This document shows positions 9,321-17,838 of a stretch of 64,000 nucleotides of DNA, piece after piece. This DNA comes from Bacteroidetes bacterium MED-G17 (lineage in GTDB: Bacteria > Bacteroidota > Bacteroidia > NS11-12g > UBA9320): positions 124,001 through 188,000 of the forward strand of contig NTKK01000003.1 of assembly GCA_002457675.1 (NCBI GenBank). The letters are read 5' to 3'. The position numbers and the translations under genes are program-made. Positions within the stretch are counted from its first letter, which is position 1. Every line of letters begins with the position of its first letter. The notes under the pieces were generated by a model. That model did no database searches. It was not told the DNA's origin and saw only the letters and a list, made by a program, of their open reading frames with translations.

Positions 9321-10739
9321 ATGCAAATTGCATTAGAAGGAGAAGTCTTTGAATGGGTGCAAGAAGCAGCTCAAAAAATGTCAATAGACACCTACGTCGT
9401 TGGTGGATTTGTTCGAGATAAGTTGCTTGGACGAGAATCAAAAGATTTAGATTTTGTATGTGTAGGCAAGGGTATAGATCTCGCTAAAGCATTAAAAAAA
9501 ATGCTGGGAGAAGAGGCACATCTCAGTGTTTTTAAAAACTTTGGAACCGCGCAAATAAGGTATAAAAATTGGGATTTGGAATTCATTGGAGCAAGAAAGG
9601 AAAGCTATCAAAGAAACTCTCGAAAACCCTTTGTGGAGGAAGGATCTTTAAAAGATGATCAAAATAGAAGGGACTTTACCATTAATGCAATGGCCATAAA
9701 ACTTGATGGCGCAAACGAAATAATAGATCCATTTGGTGGGGTTAAAGACCTTAAAGAGAGACGTATTCAAACACCATTAGACCCAGAAAAAACCTTTGAC
9801 GACGACCCTTTGCGCATGATGCGTGCGGTGCGCTTTGCTTCTCAATTGCAATTTTCAATTGATCCAGAAACATTGCTTTCAATTAAAAAGATGTCAGCAA
9901 GATTGCATATCATTAGCATGGAAAGAATTGTCGATGAATTAAACAAAATTATTTTATCAAAAAAGCCGAGTGATGGTTTTAAATTGCTCTTTGACACGGG
10001 TTTATTGCACCAATTTTTTCCTGAAATAGTTGCATTACAGGGAGTAGAAACAAAAAACGGGAAATCTCATAAAGACAATTTTTATCATACGTTGGAAGTC
10101 TTAGATAATGTATCCAAGTTAAGCAATGATTTATGGTTGCGATGGGCTGCAATTTTACATGATATTGCCAAGCCACCCACCAAAAAATTTGACAATAAAG
10201 AGGGTTGGACATTTCATGGTCATGAAGACTTGGGCGCTAGAATGGTGAAGAAAATATTCAAAAGATTAAGACTGCCACTTAATGATTCAATGCGTAAAGT
10301 CGAAAAACTCGTTAGATTACATTTACGACCAATAGCTCTAGTTAAAGATATTGTTACAGATTCGGCAATTAGAAGATTGATTTTTGATGCTGGTCAGGAT
10401 TTGGAGGATTTAATGATTTTGTGCAAAAGCGACATAACAACGAAAAATATGTACAAACAGAAAAAGTTTCAAAATAATTTGGCGCTTGTTGAACAAAAAA
10501 TTATCGATGTTGAGGAGAGAGATCAAGTAAGAAATTTTCAGCCGCCTATTGATGGGTTCGAAATCATGAAAATATTTAAGCTTAAGGAAGGAAAAGAAGT
10601 AGGTATTTTAAAATCTTCGCTTCGTGAGGCCATTTTAGAAGGTACAATAAGGAATGATTACCAAGAAGCATGTAACTTTGTTGTCGCGAAAGGTATTGTA
10701 ATGGGGCTCACACCAAAAGAAAAATATGATAGCATTTAG
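9321..10739 (+). CDS. cca: tRNA nucleotidyltransferase (CCA-adding) with HD domain
   Basis: It adds or repairs the 3' CCA of tRNA. The 472-residue protein has a class II nucleotidyltransferase domain: VGGFVRDKLLGRESKDLDF carries the G-S-like motif and the two metal-binding Asp residues. RRDFTINAMA and DDPLRMMRAVRFA follow, both diagnostic of the family. An HD phosphohydrolase domain lies around AAILHDIAKPP (about residues 270-300), as in many bacterial CCA enzymes. Its end overlaps the next gene by 14 bases, and miaA follows, making a tRNA-maturation row. Confidence 0.95.
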   Translation: MQIALEGEVFEWVQEAAQKMSIDTYVVGGFVRDKLLGRESKDLDFVCVGKGIDLAKALKKMLGEEAHLSVFKNFGTAQIRYKNWDLEFIGARKESYQRNSRKPFVEEGSLKDDQNRRDFTINAMAIKLDGANEIIDPFGGVKDLKERRIQTPLDPEKTFDDDPLRMMRAVRFASQLQFSIDPETLLSIKKMSARLHIISMERIVDELNKIILSKKPSDGFKLLFDTGLLHQFFPEIVALQGVETKNGKSHKDNFYHTLEVLDNVSKLSNDLWLRWAAILHDIAKPPTKKFDNKEGWTFHGHEDLGARMVKKIFKRLRLPLNDSMRKVEKLVRLHLRPIALVKDIVTDSAIRRLIFDAGQDLEDLMILCKSDITTKNMYKQKKFQNNLALVEQKIIDVEERDQVRNFQPPIDGFEIMKIFKLKEGKEVGILKSSLREAILEGTIRNDYQEACNFVVAKGIVMGLTPKEKYDSI

Positions 10740-11259
10740 ATTTAGACTAAAATTTGAAGACTACGATGAAATAATGCGGGTGATAGAAATATTGTCTAAC
10801 CAGTCTGTCAAAAGGTTTCACGAATCAATTCAAAAGTCTATTAATTTTAATGCTTCAACGCCATCAGCTTTTCAAGTTGTAGATGATTCTTGGAGAAGTA
10901 AGATGGAAATAAATAACAACGAAGGAAACAAAAATAATTTTGAAAATACTTTGGTAAGTGATCTGATACAATCCCCTCATCAACGTTTGCGTTATATTAC
11001 TAAGGGAGATGAAGAATGGATGATAAAAATAGAGCTGATAAAAATCTTCAAGTTCGATGATACCTTGGCGTACCCTCGCCTTGTAAAATCTGAAATGGAT
11101 GCACCACCTCAATTTGTTAAAAAGAATAAATTTGAGCTCGGCCTCAAAACCAATGAATTCGATACCCTGGCGCAAGAGTTGATTCAAAAAGCGAAAATGG
11201 AGGATATTTCATCAGACGAATTTATTATTCCAAAAGATAGTCCTGATTCAAGCGAATAA
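10726..11259 (+). CDS. pRiA4b ORF-3-like / TnpR-passenger-like small protein
   Basis: A 177-residue protein with an N-terminal pattern (FRFRLKFEDYDEIMRVIEI, then LHESI-like RFHESIQKS and AFQVVDDSW) resembling the plasmid pRiA4b ORF-3 domain. The domain name comes from plasmid and IS contexts, but there is no transposase, inverted repeat or composition change here. The gene overlaps cca by 14 bases and ends just before miaA, which argues for a resident gene linked to tRNA maturation. Its C-terminal 50 residues are polar and probably flexible. No function is established for the family. The call is a pattern match from memory. Confidence 0.6.
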   Translation: MIAFRFRLKFEDYDEIMRVIEILSNQSVKRFHESIQKSINFNASTPSAFQVVDDSWRSKMEINNNEGNKNNFENTLVSDLIQSPHQRLRYITKGDEEWMIKIELIKIFKFDDTLAYPRLVKSEMDAPPQFVKKNKFELGLKTNEFDTLAQELIQKAKMEDISSDEFIIPKDSPDSSE

Positions 11260-11260
11260 G

Positions 11261-12112
11261 ATAATAGCGGTAGTGGGTGCTACAGCAAGTGGTAAAACCC
11301 AACTGGCTATTCACTTGGCCAAGCAATACAGTTGCGAAGTTGTAAGTTTTGATTCTAGACAGTTTTATAAAGAATTGGGCATTGCTGTTGCCAAGCCCTC
11401 TTCAGCAGAATTAAAAGAAGTTCCACACCATTTCATTAACCACAAATCCATTTTTGATGACTACAATATTTTTCACTATGCCATTGATTGTCGGAATAAG
11501 ATTAATCAACTTTTTACAAGCCAAAAATATATTATACTAGTCGGTGGGTCAGGATTGTATCTAAATGCTGTGTTGAATGGCCTAGATCCACTTCCACCAA
11601 AAAATATCAATCTTAGAGATCGTTTGCAAAAAAACTTTCAGGATAAAGGGATAGACTACCTACAAAATGAATTAATAAAGTTAAATCCAAAAAAAATGAA
11701 AAAGATTGATTCATTCAATCCACAACGATTGATTAGAGCGATCGAAATAGAGTTAGGAGGGGAAACCACACAGAAACTTCCTTCGTTTGAAAAGCCTTTT
11801 GAACTTGAAAAAATTGCCATTCAGTGGGAAAGAGAAACCCTGTACAATAGAATCAATGATCGAGTAGATAAAATGGTAGAAATGGGTTTATTGAAGGAAG
11901 CTCAAAAACTTTTTCCCTACAAAGAAAACAATGCGCTTAAAACGGTTGGATATGCAGAACTTTTCGACTATATAAGCGGTCAGGTCACTTTAGAAATTGC
12001 AGTCAATAAAATAAAGCAGCATTCAAGAAATTATGCCAAGCGTCAACTTACTTGGTTTAATCGTGATTCCAAGATTCGTTGGATGCAAAATGAACAAATT
12101 TTAAACCTCTAA
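11261..12112 (+). CDS. miaA: tRNA dimethylallyltransferase MiaA, with unusual start
   Basis: It isopentenylates A37 of tRNAs reading UNN codons. The P-loop GATASGKT, DSRQFYKELGIAVAKPS, and the mid-protein VGGSGLYLNAVLNG all match MiaA, and length (about 283) is slightly short but acceptable. The start is odd. The first GTG (11273) would cut through the beta-strand just before the P-loop. Upstream in frame the residues (IQANKIIAVVG) fit the family, but the only start-like codons are AUA at 11261, one base after the upstream stop, CUG at 11243 and AUU at 11246. I give 11261. The 3' end overlaps convergent ribH by 12 bases. Confidence 0.9.
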   Translation: MIAVVGATASGKTQLAIHLAKQYSCEVVSFDSRQFYKELGIAVAKPSSAELKEVPHHFINHKSIFDDYNIFHYAIDCRNKINQLFTSQKYIILVGGSGLYLNAVLNGLDPLPPKNINLRDRLQKNFQDKGIDYLQNELIKLNPKKMKKIDSFNPQRLIRAIEIELGGETTQKLPSFEKPFELEKIAIQWERETLYNRINDRVDKMVEMGLLKEAQKLFPYKENNALKTVGYAELFDYISGQVTLEIAVNKIKQHSRNYAKRQLTWFNRDSKIRWMQNEQILNL

Positions 12113-12568
12113 TATTTTTAATAACGAGAGCGCTGCTTCAAAACCTTTATTTCCCAATTTTCCGCCTGCCCGATCTAAGGCTTGTTGAAAATTATTGGGT
12201 GTAATTACACCAAAACCAATGGGTTTGTTATATTTTAAAGAAACGTCCATAATACCTTTAGAAACCGCTTGAGATATAAAGTCAAAATGTTTAGTATCTC
12301 CTTGAATAATTGCACCTAATGCTACAATACCTTCAATCTCTGTCCTTTGAGCCAATTTTTGACATACATATGGTAATTCGAAGGCACCGGGTACTTTTTT
12401 TGTGATGATGTCCTTAACTTCTGCTATTTGAAGTGCTTTTTTTGCCCCTTCGTAAAGTTTAGAGGTAACCTCAGCATTCCATTCGGTAAATACAATTGCA
12501 ATTTTTTTGTTTGGGAAAAGAGGAATGCTTGCTGAATCAAAAGATTCCTGCCCTTTTTTACTAGACAT
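12101..12568 (-). CDS. ribH: 6,7-dimethyl-8-ribityllumazine synthase
   Basis: The penultimate enzyme of riboflavin synthesis. The 155 residues are normal for the family. Signatures: FTEWNAEVTSKLYEGAKKAL near the N-terminus (aromatic residue for substrate stacking), GAFELPYVCQ, and GAIIQGDTKHFDFIS, with the catalytic His in the last motif. The tail SALSLLKIL matches the C-terminal helix. It starts with ATG, 2 bases after the upstream TPR gene, and overlaps miaA tail to tail. Confidence 0.96.
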   Translation of the reverse strand: MSSKKGQESFDSASIPLFPNKKIAIVFTEWNAEVTSKLYEGAKKALQIAEVKDIITKKVPGAFELPYVCQKLAQRTEIEGIVALGAIIQGDTKHFDFISQAVSKGIMDVSLKYNKPIGFGVITPNNFQQALDRAGGKLGNKGFEAALSLLKILEV

Positions 12569-12570
12569 TT

Positions 12571-13332
12571 TTACTGATTGATTTTATACTTTAGACTATT
12601 TAACGAAACCTCAGCAGTTTGAGCAAACTCTGAGTCGCTATAATCGTCTAACAAGCGCTGATAAGCTTCCATTGCTTTTTTGTAATTTTCTATTTTTTCA
12701 TAGGCTATTGCTGCTTTACTAAGGGCATAGGGAGCAGTCATTAAATTATTAGATTTATTGACGGCTTTCCAATATAAATTGGCTGCTTTTTTGATTTCTC
12801 CGAGCTCAGAATATGCATCCCCCAAAAGAACAATTGACATTGGGCCCAAATGCTCATCATCAAAAGAAACTTTTGACAATACATCTTTGGCTTCTTCATA
12901 TTGACCTATTTTTAAATATGCTACCCCAGCCATAAATCTTGCCTTATTGCCGGCATTTGTATTGCCATAATCTTCAATAATGTCTAGAGCACTCGGATTG
13001 ATTCCATCTCCATTTAAAACAATGTTCATGGAATCAGCGACAAAATAATCTTCGGTATGAAAGAGTGCATTCTCAGCTTCTTTATTTTTTTCGGGAATTA
13101 TCTGGTAGAAATAGTACCACCCTCCACCAATAGATAAAATTAAGGTTCCTAAAACTGCAAGAACCAAATTTTTGTTTTGATTGTAAAAATCAAGCAGAAC
13201 GTTGCCACTTGGCGTATACGTTTCTTCAAATTCACTATCATCTTTTGATGCTTCTTCTACTTGATTTTCTTCAGACGCTTGAGTCATGTCATCTTCAAAA
13301 ATTTCGTCTTTGTTTTCTTCTTCGGTTGTCAT
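12571..13332 (-). CDS. Membrane-anchored TPR protein
   Basis: A 253-residue protein: an acidic cytoplasmic N-terminus (about 45 residues, many Glu and Asp), one membrane helix (NLVLAVLGTLILSIGGGWYY, about residues 52-72), then TPR repeats such as GQYEEAKDVL, GEIKKAANLYWKAV and ENYKKAMEAYQRLLDDY. The topology resembles YfgM/BamD-like TPR proteins of the periplasmic chaperone network. I start at the ATG at 13332; the frame extends six bases to a TTG. It sits immediately before ribH, as commonly seen in Bacteroidota. The exact function is unknown. Confidence 0.8.
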   Translation of the reverse strand: MTTEEENKDEIFEDDMTQASEENQVEEASKDDSEFEETYTPSGNVLLDFYNQNKNLVLAVLGTLILSIGGGWYYFYQIIPEKNKEAENALFHTEDYFVADSMNIVLNGDGINPSALDIIEDYGNTNAGNKARFMAGVAYLKIGQYEEAKDVLSKVSFDDEHLGPMSIVLLGDAYSELGEIKKAANLYWKAVNKSNNLMTAPYALSKAAIAYEKIENYKKAMEAYQRLLDDYSDSEFAQTAEVSLNSLKYKINQ

Positions 13333-13360
13333 TAACAAGACAAAAATACTTTTTGTATAA

Positions 13361-13993
13361 TTATTTTAATAAATCTATGAGTTTGAATCCAATAAAAAAG
13401 ACGAATTGAATAGCCAAAACACCTTTTAGGAAGTGGCTTGTTGGCAATTTATACTTTTCTGCAAATTGCATTCCTACAAAGCCCACAATCAACCAAGCTA
13501 TGTAGTTTTGAATTGGGGGCAATTTACTTTGCCAGATCCAATAGCCCAATTCTATGGCTACAGGCTCAAGCAATGCGTCAAAAAGCAGCAATAGTAAGAG
13601 CGCTGGTATCCAAAAAAAACGTGGTGTAATTTTTTTTCCCCAAGCAATACTTCCTAAACATACCAATATCCAATTAAAACCAATACAAATAGGAACTTGA
13701 GCGAGCTGAACTCCCAATCGGTTGGTATAATTATATTTTCCGAAAGGAAAGCCAGTCTTCACGCCAATTATTTCAATGAACATGCCCAAAGTAAATATAA
13801 GAAATAGGCCAAGTAGCTGTTTTCGTTTAAAGTTTTTAAGGGTTAATGAGTAACATAAAGCGATGAAGTAAAAATTGAATTGAGACGATTGTAAAAACAA
13901 CTGCGCAAAAGGACTGAAATTTATACCAATAAAGCCAATGATATGGATTAGCGCCACAATCCTAAGTAATTGTATGTCTTGCTTATTCGGCAC
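13361..13993 (-). CDS. cruF: Carotenoid biosynthesis protein, CruF-like
   Basis: A 210-residue protein with about seven hydrophobic segments. The motif GVKTGFPFGKYNYT is typical of the CruF/bisanhydrobacterioruberin hydratase family (DUF422), which adds water across the terminal double bond of an acyclic carotene end to give a 1'-hydroxyl. In Bacteroidota, CruF works with CrtD in making hydroxylated monocyclic carotenoids such as saproxanthin or flexixanthin. It starts with GTG and overlaps the end of the crtI-like gene by 11 bases, so it is translationally coupled. Confidence 0.8.
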   Translation of the reverse strand: MPNKQDIQLLRIVALIHIIGFIGINFSPFAQLFLQSSQFNFYFIALCYSLTLKNFKRKQLLGLFLIFTLGMFIEIIGVKTGFPFGKYNYTNRLGVQLAQVPICIGFNWILVCLGSIAWGKKITPRFFWIPALLLLLLFDALLEPVAIELGYWIWQSKLPPIQNYIAWLIVGFVGMQFAEKYKLPTSHFLKGVLAIQFVFFIGFKLIDLLK

Positions 13994-15449
13994 GAAATAG
14001 AAGTTCTGATGTTATTTTGGCAGATTGTAAACACAAAGGTATGCCACCACCAGGGTGTACACTTCCTCCACAGAAATAAATATTTCGATATATGCTGCTC
14101 TTGTTTCGATGTCTAAAAAAAGCTGCTGTTTTGCTGTTCGACGAATTGCCATAAAGCGCTCCAAGGTATGACGATGTTTCTTTTTCTATATCTTTTGGAG
14201 TCCAGATTTTTTCTTCCTCAATTAGTTTGGAAATATCGCATTTCAGCATGCGATTTAATTTACCCAAGATTGCTTTTTTGGTTTGCTTTTTAATGTATGC
14301 CCAATCCTGATTTTTATTGTAGGGAGCATTAACCATTACAAACCAATTTTCTTTACCACTGGGTGCATCTTGAGGTGCATATTTTGATGAAATATTGATA
14401 TAAACCGTTGGGTCTTCGTCAATCATTCTTTTGTTGAAAATAGTGTCAAATTCTTTCTTATAGTCCGCTGAAAAAAATATATTATGTACATCTAATTGAG
14501 CAAATTGCTTATTTATACCCCAATAAAAGATTACGGCAGAACTCGATGGTTCTTTGGGTTTGGGCGTTGTTAGTTTAGGGTCAGAAATGAGGGGGTAAAT
14601 ACTATTTACATCTCCATTACAAACCAAATAATCTATAGCAATATTTTCTTTTTCAACATGTATTTTAATGGCTCTTTTATTCTCGATTTCGATTCTTTCA
14701 ACTCTTTTGTCCATATGAAATATAACGCCTAAATCTATGGCCAATTTTTGAATACTTTTTGTAATAGAATACATACCATCTTTTGGTGCATGGGCTCCAA
14801 AAAAATTTTCTATATGAGGTATCACGCCCAGCGTGCTTGGTGCTTCATAAGGATTGGAACCATTGTAAGTAGCATAACGGTTAAAATATTGCACAGTTTT
14901 TTCATTGGAAAAACGTCTTTCATGATTTCTATTCATTGTGCTAAAAATCCCTAAAAATGGTAAGGAGAAAATGGACTGAATTGTTTTAAAGTCCAAATAA
15001 GTTGAAATGCTATGCAAACTTTTTTCGAGAAAAACATGACTTGTATTTCGGTAAATATATGAGGAGTTTTTTAGGTATTTTATTATGCTATTCTGTGGTT
15101 CATTTAATGCCAGACTTAGAGCTTTTGAAAGGCCTTCAATACCTTGTGGTGCAGACAATTTTGTCCCATCTTCCCAAAAATATTTACAAACTGTTTCTAG
15201 GGGTTTTGAATGGAAATAGTCCCTCGGATTTTGTCCACAATCAATAAATAACTGATCTAGCCAATGAGGCATGGTAAATAAACTAGGACCTCTATCAAAT
15301 CTAAAATCTCCAATGAAAAGCTCATTTAGTTTACCACCTGCTTTTGGCGCTTGTTCGTAAATGTGAACTTCATAGCCAGCATACTTTAATCTACAGGCTA
15401 CAGCAAGGCCGGCAACACCTGAGCCAATTATTGCAACTTTATTTTTGAT
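13983..15449 (-). CDS. CrtI/CrtD-type carotenoid desaturase, no canonical start codon
   Basis: A flavin-dependent carotene desaturase of about 488 residues. The coding frame is open well beyond the first ATG (15272): translation of 15280-15440 gives VAIIGSGVAGLAVACRLK and later FDRGPSLFTMP, the FAD-binding Rossmann motif and its conserved partner. The C-terminal GGSVHPGGGIPLCLQ is the family's flavin motif. Between the in-frame stop and the Rossmann strand there is no ATG, GTG or TTG; the best-placed codon is ATC at 15449, one base after the pdhA stop. Pairing with cruF suggests the CrtD role (3',4'-desaturation), but phytoene desaturase (CrtI) is possible. Confidence 0.85.
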   Translation of the reverse strand: MKNKVAIIGSGVAGLAVACRLKYAGYEVHIYEQAPKAGGKLNELFIGDFRFDRGPSLFTMPHWLDQLFIDCGQNPRDYFHSKPLETVCKYFWEDGTKLSAPQGIEGLSKALSLALNEPQNSIIKYLKNSSYIYRNTSHVFLEKSLHSISTYLDFKTIQSIFSLPFLGIFSTMNRNHERRFSNEKTVQYFNRYATYNGSNPYEAPSTLGVIPHIENFFGAHAPKDGMYSITKSIQKLAIDLGVIFHMDKRVERIEIENKRAIKIHVEKENIAIDYLVCNGDVNSIYPLISDPKLTTPKPKEPSSSAVIFYWGINKQFAQLDVHNIFFSADYKKEFDTIFNKRMIDEDPTVYINISSKYAPQDAPSGKENWFVMVNAPYNKNQDWAYIKKQTKKAILGKLNRMLKCDISKLIEEEKIWTPKDIEKETSSYLGALYGNSSNSKTAAFFRHRNKSSIYRNIYFCGGSVHPGGGIPLCLQSAKITSELLFRAE

Positions 15450-15450
15450 T

Positions 15451-16440
15451 TTATTTTAGGAATGGGTAATCACCAACATAAACGTCTTTATGCAATTCAT
15501 CGGCAGAGGGATACGGCGAATTTTCAGCAAATTCAACGGATTCTTCAACGAGTTTATCTTGTTCATTTTCTAAGGCGGTCAGTTCTTTTTCCGTGGCGTA
15601 TTTTTTCTTCAAGATGGTCACTTTCACTTTACCTATTGGGTCATCTTCTCGAAATGACTTTAGTTCTTCTTTTGTACGATAATGACCTGGGTCACTCATT
15701 GAGTGTCCTCTATAACGGTAAGTTTTCATTTCCAAAAATGTAGGTCCATCTCCTTCTCTCGCTCTTTTTGCAGCTTTTTCAATTGACTCATGTACAGCTT
15801 CACAATCCATCCCATCTATGGGTTCGGAAGGCATTTCATAAGCGCTCCCGATTTTGTACAAATCCAGTACATTGGTTGTTCTTTCAACAGAAGTACCCAT
15901 GGCATATTGATTGTTTTCTACGACAAAAACAACCGGTAATTTCCACAACATTGCCATATTGAATGTTTCATGAAGCGCACCTTGTCTAACCGCACCATCT
16001 CCCATATAACAAAATGTAACAGCATTATTCTCTTGATATTTATCTGCAAGGGCAATTCCTGCTCCAAGAGGAATTTGTCCACCAACAATACCATGACCTC
16101 CAAAGTAATTTTTATCGGCAGCAAAAAAATGCATACTTCCGCCTTTACCTTTTGTACATCCGGTAGCTTTTCCATACAATTCCGCCATACATTCATTGGC
16201 TGAAACGCCAACTGCCAGAGCATGACCGTGATCTCTGTATGCGGTAATTAGTTTATCTTGTTTTTCAATTGCGCTCATTGTACCTGCAATAACTGCTTCT
16301 TGACCGCTGTAAAGGTGAAGGAAACCTCTAATTTTTTGTTGCCCATACATTTGGGCAGATTTTAACTCAAACTTACGAATTAGCACCATTAAGCGATACC
16401 ATTCTAAGTAGGTTGATTTGCTATGACTTACCTTTGACAT
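15451..16440 (-). CDS. pdhA: Pyruvate dehydrogenase E1 component, alpha subunit
   Basis: The thiamine-diphosphate-dependent subunit that decarboxylates pyruvate. The protein has about 329 residues from the ATG at 16440 (a TTG six bases earlier is possible). Visible: RDHGHALAVG, GKGGSMHFF, the TPP-magnesium motif GDGAVRQGALHETFNMA ending in NNQYAMGTS, and the phosphorylation-loop-like YRYRGHSMSDPGHYR. These match the alpha of the alpha-beta type complex. The beta subunit gene is not adjacent. Downstream, the carotenoid desaturase begins one base after the stop. Confidence 0.95.
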   Translation of the reverse strand: MSKVSHSKSTYLEWYRLMVLIRKFELKSAQMYGQQKIRGFLHLYSGQEAVIAGTMSAIEKQDKLITAYRDHGHALAVGVSANECMAELYGKATGCTKGKGGSMHFFAADKNYFGGHGIVGGQIPLGAGIALADKYQENNAVTFCYMGDGAVRQGALHETFNMAMLWKLPVVFVVENNQYAMGTSVERTTNVLDLYKIGSAYEMPSEPIDGMDCEAVHESIEKAAKRAREGDGPTFLEMKTYRYRGHSMSDPGHYRTKEELKSFREDDPIGKVKVTILKKKYATEKELTALENEQDKLVEESVEFAENSPYPSADELHKDVYVGDYPFLK

Positions 16441-16474
16441 TGACAAGACAAAGTTATCATTTTTAAAGAAACAA

Positions 16475-17542
16475 TTGGCCTTGAGATTGGAGAATATAAA
16501 AGTGCAAAATTTTAGGAATCATAAAGACATTGTGCTGTCTTTTTCTGATGGTTTCAATACAATTGTTGGTAATAACGGCGCAGGTAAAACAAGCCTTTTG
16601 GAAGCAATTTCTTATCTATTGCTAACCAAAAGTTTTCTTACTTCATCAGAAAAAACAATGTTGAACGTGGAAGCAGATTTTTTTTTGCTGGAAGCAGGAA
16701 TTGATGAAAAAAAAGTTCGTATAGCCTATCAAGAAGGGAAAAAACAAATTTTTGTAAACGAAGAAAAGATCCAAAAGTTGAGTGATTATTATGGGTTATT
16801 CAATGCTGTTTGGATATGTCCAAATGATATAGACTTGATTCAAGGCAATAGTGAGGGAAGGAGAAAATTCTTAGATAGACACATTGCACAAATAAATGAG
16901 CAATATTTAATGGATTTATTGGGATATAAAAAATATTTGCAACGGAGAAATGCATACCTAAAAAGTTTAGGTAATTCAACACCAGACCACAATTTGTTGG
17001 ATATCTATGATGAAAAACTAATTTACCTTGGAAGTAAAATTGCAAAATCTAGACAGGTTTTTATTAATGATTTGATTGACTCTTTCCGAAAAAATTATAA
17101 AAAGATTTCAGAAATAGATGAGCAAGTCAACATCATTTATGAAAGTCAAGCGCTGAAAGATTCTTTTTCAAACAATCTGAAACAAAATAGATTTTCCGAT
17201 ATAGCTGCTAAACGAACCCTGTTAGGAGTCCATAAAGACGAGGTGATATTTTATACCCTCGGTATGCATACCAAAATCCAAGCATCTCAGGGTCAGATAA
17301 AAAACTTTGTTGTTGCCCTAAAATGTGCTGTTTTTCAGTTGATCATGAAAAAAAAGAAACAAATGCCCATTTTACTAATTGATGATTTAAATGATCGTTT
17401 GGACTTATTTAGACTAAAAAACTTTATTGCTTACCTATCAAATTTTCAAGATGCCCAGATTATTATAACGGATACACGTGAAGAAACACTAAGTGAAATA
17501 TTTAGTTCGCTCAAATTACAAAATAAGCTAATAAGACTGTAA
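16475..17542 (+). CDS. recF: DNA replication and repair protein RecF
   Basis: An SMC-like ATPase that loads RecA at gaps together with RecO and RecR. The 355 residues include the N-terminal NFRNHKDIVLSF, Walker A GNNGAGKTSLLEAI, the ABC-type signature region ASQGQIKNFVVALKCA, and a Walker B-like LLIDDLNDRLD. No ATG precedes the first strand: the start is TTG at 16475 or 16481. It is divergent from pdhA with only 34 bases between. The DUF721 gene follows after 9 bases, a pairing typical of Bacteroidota. Confidence 0.95.
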   Translation: MALRLENIKVQNFRNHKDIVLSFSDGFNTIVGNNGAGKTSLLEAISYLLLTKSFLTSSEKTMLNVEADFFLLEAGIDEKKVRIAYQEGKKQIFVNEEKIQKLSDYYGLFNAVWICPNDIDLIQGNSEGRRKFLDRHIAQINEQYLMDLLGYKKYLQRRNAYLKSLGNSTPDHNLLDIYDEKLIYLGSKIAKSRQVFINDLIDSFRKNYKKISEIDEQVNIIYESQALKDSFSNNLKQNRFSDIAAKRTLLGVHKDEVIFYTLGMHTKIQASQGQIKNFVVALKCAVFQLIMKKKKQMPILLIDDLNDRLDLFRLKNFIAYLSNFQDAQIIITDTREETLSEIFSSLKLQNKLIRL

Positions 17543-17551
17543 TTTCGAACT

Positions 17552-17836
17552 ATGGCTGATGAGTCTCCAATAAAGAGTGTACTACAAAACTTCACCAAAA
17601 TTTATGGCTTGGAGAACAAACTTATTGTAACAAAGATTAAGTCAGATTGGCACAAAATCGTTGGTCCAATTATCGCTAAGCATACTACAAGTCTTGAGTT
17701 CAATGGACAATATATGACATTGGAAGTTGATTCAGCTCCTCTGAAAAACGAATTGATTTACATCAAAGAGCAACTTCGACAGAAAATAAATGATTATGTT
17801 CAACAAGTTGTAATACAAAAAATAATTATCAAATAA
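17552..17836 (+). CDS. DUF721 / DciA-like protein
   Basis: A 94-residue protein with the DUF721 pattern: an N-terminal helix, then IKSDWHKIVGPIIAKHTTSLEF and a strand-rich region YMTLEVDSAPLKNELIYIKEQL. The family includes DciA, which helps load the replicative helicase DnaB, and the position directly after recF fits a link to replication or repair. The protein ends in a basic and hydrophobic tail. Whether it acts as a helicase loader here is inferred from family membership. Confidence 0.8.
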   Translation: MADESPIKSVLQNFTKIYGLENKLIVTKIKSDWHKIVGPIIAKHTTSLEFNGQYMTLEVDSAPLKNELIYIKEQLRQKINDYVQQVVIQKIIIK

Positions 17837-17838
17837 TT

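Noticed and set aside
10726-11259. The pRiA4b ORF-3-like gene as a sign of an integrated plasmid or insertion sequence.
   Set aside because: No transposase, inverted repeats, target duplications or composition shift, and tight overlap with cca.
13983-15272. The carotenoid desaturase taken to start at the first ATG (15272).
   Set aside because: That would delete the FAD-binding strand and the GxGxxG motif, which are encoded in frame upstream.
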